Shown in pieces: positions 62,599 to 64,000 of a DNA stretch of 64,000 bases (position 1 is its first letter; the number at the start of each line of letters is the position of its first letter). The notes beneath the pieces were generated by a model. That model made no database searches. It was given only the letters and a program-made list of their open reading frames with translations, and was not told the origin of the DNA. Position numbers and translations under genes: made by a program. The DNA is from Bosea sp. NBC_00550. GTDB taxonomy: Bacteria; Pseudomonadota; Alphaproteobacteria; Rhizobiales; Beijerinckiaceae. The stretch covers positions 2,852,001 to 2,916,000 of the forward strand of contig NZ_CP102772.1 in the NCBI RefSeq assembly GCF_026020075.1, written 5' to 3'.

Positions 62599-63876
62599 TC
62601 AGAGATCGAGGACGAGGCGCGCCGGGTCCTCCAGGCCTTCCTTGACGCGGACGAGGAAGGTCACGGCCTCCTTGCCGTCGATGATGCGGTGGTCGTAGCT
62701 GACCGCGAGATACATCATCGGCCGGATCTCGATCTTGCCGCCGACCACGACCGGGCGCTCCTGGATCTTGTGCATCCCCAGGATCGCCGATTGCGGCGCG
62801 TTCAGGATCGGGGTCGACATCAGCGAGCCGTAGACGCCGCCATTCGAGATCGTGAAGGTGCCGCCCTGCATCTCCTCGATCGAGAGCTTGCCGTCGCGGG
62901 CCTTCTTCCCGAACTCGCCGATCTTCTTCTCGACACCGGCGATGGAGAGATCGTCGGCATCGCGAACCACCGGCACGACGAGGCCCTTCTCGGTGCCGAC
63001 GGCGACGCCGATATGGTAGTAGTTCTTGTAGATGATGTCGGTGCCGTCGATCTCGGCATTGACCGCCGGGATCTCCTTCAGCGCCTGGACGCAGGCCTTC
63101 ACGAAGAAACCCATGAAGCCGAGCTTCACGCCGTGCTTCTTCTCGAAAACGTCCTTGTACTGGTTGCGCAGCGCCATGACGTTGGTCATGTCGACCTCGT
63201 TGAAGGTCGTCAGCATGGCAGCGTTGGACTGCGCCTCCTTCAGGCGGCGCGCGATGGTCTGGCGCAGCTTCGTCATCTTGACGCGCTCTTCGCGCGAGGC
63301 GTCGTCCGGCGCCGAGGGAGCGCGGACCTGCACGGGCGCGGGCGCGGCGGCCGGAGCGGCAGCGCCGCCGGTCGCGATCGCGGCCAGCATGTCGCCCTTG
63401 GTGACGCGGCCGTCCTTGCCCGAGGCCGGGACGGAGGCCGGGTTGACGCCGCTCTCGGCGGCGAGACGCGACACGGCCGGGCCGGAATCGGCAGCCTTGG
63501 TCGCCGGCTTCACCTGCGGCTCGCCGGCGATGGCGGCGGTCTTCTTCTCGGCATCGGCGACCGTGTTGGAACCGGCCTTGCCGGCCGCCTGGGCGACGGC
63601 GGCGTCGTCCTTCTTCGGCGCGGCGGCAGCAGCGGCACCGCCTTCGGCGATCGTGCCGAGCAGGGCGCTGACGCCGACCGTCTCGCCTTCCTTGGCGACG
63701 ATCTCGCCGAGCACGCCGGCGGCCGGGGCGTTGACCTCCAGCGTCACCTTGTCGGTTTCCAGCTCGACGAGAGGCTCGTCGGCCTTCACCGCCTCGCCCG
63801 GCTTCTTGAACCACTTGCCGATCGTGGCCTCGGAAACGGATTCGCCGAGGGTAGGTACGCGGATTTCGGTCGCCAT
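62599..63876 (-). CDS. odhB: 2-oxoglutarate dehydrogenase E2, dihydrolipoyl succinyltransferase
   Basis: This is the core of the 2-oxoglutarate dehydrogenase complex of the TCA cycle. The 425-residue product has a lipoyl domain (about 1-75) with lipoylated K43 in [12 protein letters not shown], an Ala/Pro linker, a peripheral subunit-binding domain (about 120-155, [27 protein letters not shown] in outline) and the catalytic domain with [15 protein letters not shown] (His and Asp). The end PARLVLDL is typical. The sucA gene is expected further right, outside the window. Confidence 0.95.
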   Translation of the reverse strand: MATEIRVPTLGESVSEATIGKWFKKPGEAVKADEPLVELETDKVTLEVNAPAAGVLGEIVAKEGETVGVSALLGTIAEGGAAAAAAPKKDDAAVAQAAGKAGSNTVADAEKKTAAIAGEPQVKPATKAADSGPAVSRLAAESGVNPASVPASGKDGRVTKGDMLAAIATGGAAAPAAAPAPVQVRAPSAPDDASREERVKMTKLRQTIARRLKEAQSNAAMLTTFNEVDMTNVMALRNQYKDVFEKKHGVKLGFMGFFVKACVQALKEIPAVNAEIDGTDIIYKNYYHIGVAVGTEKGLVVPVVRDADDLSIAGVEKKIGEFGKKARDGKLSIEEMQGGTFTISNGGVYGSLMSTPILNAPQSAILGMHKIQERPVVVGGKIEIRPMMYLAVSYDHRIIDGKEAVTFLVRVKEGLEDPARLVLDL

Positions 63877-63969
63877 GTCAGGCCTCTGTTGTCTCGTTCT
63901 CTGGCGGTCGGTTCGGCATCGGCTCGGGAACGCGGATCGGTCCCCGGAAACACCGGTGCGGCATGAAAG

Positions 63970-63998
63970 CCCGGCGGCGCCCGAAGGGCGCTGCCGGG
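63970..63998 (-). terminator. hairpin upstream of odhB
   Basis: A 13-bp stem with one mismatch, CCCGGCGGCGCCC/GGGCGCTGCCGGG with a GAA loop, lies 94 bases before the odhB start. On the - strand it is followed by CTTTCATG only. It may attenuate read-through from sucA, which I expect upstream, or act as a processing site. The other bases between it and odhB show nothing else. Confidence 0.4.
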
Positions 63999-64000
63999 AG

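Overview
ORGANISM. The window is GC-rich chromosomal DNA of an alphaproteobacterium, most likely Hyphomicrobiales; Bosea or a close relative is my best guess from recalled gene order, not from a search. Supporting signs are RcdA and TrcR (CtrA-network proteins found in Alphaproteobacteria), a DUF1192 protein, an alphaproteobacterial aa3-oxidase subunit IV, a split PntAA/PntAB/PntB transhydrogenase, a Zur-ispG pair, a PHA-system protein and an RpiR-controlled iol cluster. I see no tRNA, rRNA, CRISPR array, prophage or complete insertion sequence.

LAYOUT. 0-6 kb: 3' part of an ABC exporter, rpmE, rcdA, a candidate small RNA, DUF1192, a quinone oxidoreductase and trcR. 6-11 kb: propionyl-CoA synthetase, a TauE/SafE exporter, an acyl-CoA synthetase and small stress-type proteins. 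11-16 kb: a divergent YdcH pair, purEK, rpsU, a TPR lipoprotein and an alpha/beta hydrolase with an apparent N-terminal frameshift. 16-22 kb: pntAA-pntAB-pntB, aa3 subunit IV, an ABC1/UbiB-type kinase and a DUF4239 protein. 22-33 kb: a catabolic block with a beta-keto acid cleavage enzyme, two acyl-CoA ligases, a two-domain PPC/DUF296 protein, an IclR regulator, a fused DctQM TRAP transporter with DctP, and an SDR. 33-40 kb: RpiR regulator and iolC-iolD-iolE-iolB. 40-45 kb: small envelope proteins, a PHA-system protein and a YbaL-type antiporter. 45-52 kb: patatin-bdhA operon, zur, ispG, kup and an EamA exporter. 52-58 kb: MarR, a flavodoxin-fold reductase, an FAD oxidoreductase/amidohydrolase operon, folD and an mntA-hepT module. 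58-64 kb: lpdA, lctP, a MAPEG protein, a VOC protein and odhB.

HOW THE GENES WORK TOGETHER. The iol enzymes turn inosose into ring-opened and phosphorylated intermediates. The gene order and three GGAA-N6-TTCC-like sites suggest control by the adjacent RpiR protein. Next to it, a divergent IclR operon (regulator, CoA ligase, PPC protein) and TRAP operon (DctQM, DctP, SDR) look like one import-oxidise-activate module for an unidentified carboxylic acid. LpdA and OdhB belong to the 2-oxoglutarate dehydrogenase complex. bdhA, the patatin and the PHA-system protein point to polyhydroxybutyrate metabolism.

MOST INTERESTING. (1) A probable small RNA between rcdA and the DUF1192 gene has three hairpins, exposed CUCC motifs and a U-tract, and is preceded by a TTAA-N7-TTAAC CtrA-type box placed at the expected promoter position. 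(2) Fourteen palindromic repeats of about 90-150 bp in five families all lie in the 3' flank of genes, within about 60 bases of a stop codon. (3) Two spaced sites matching the rhizobial IolR motif precede iolC.
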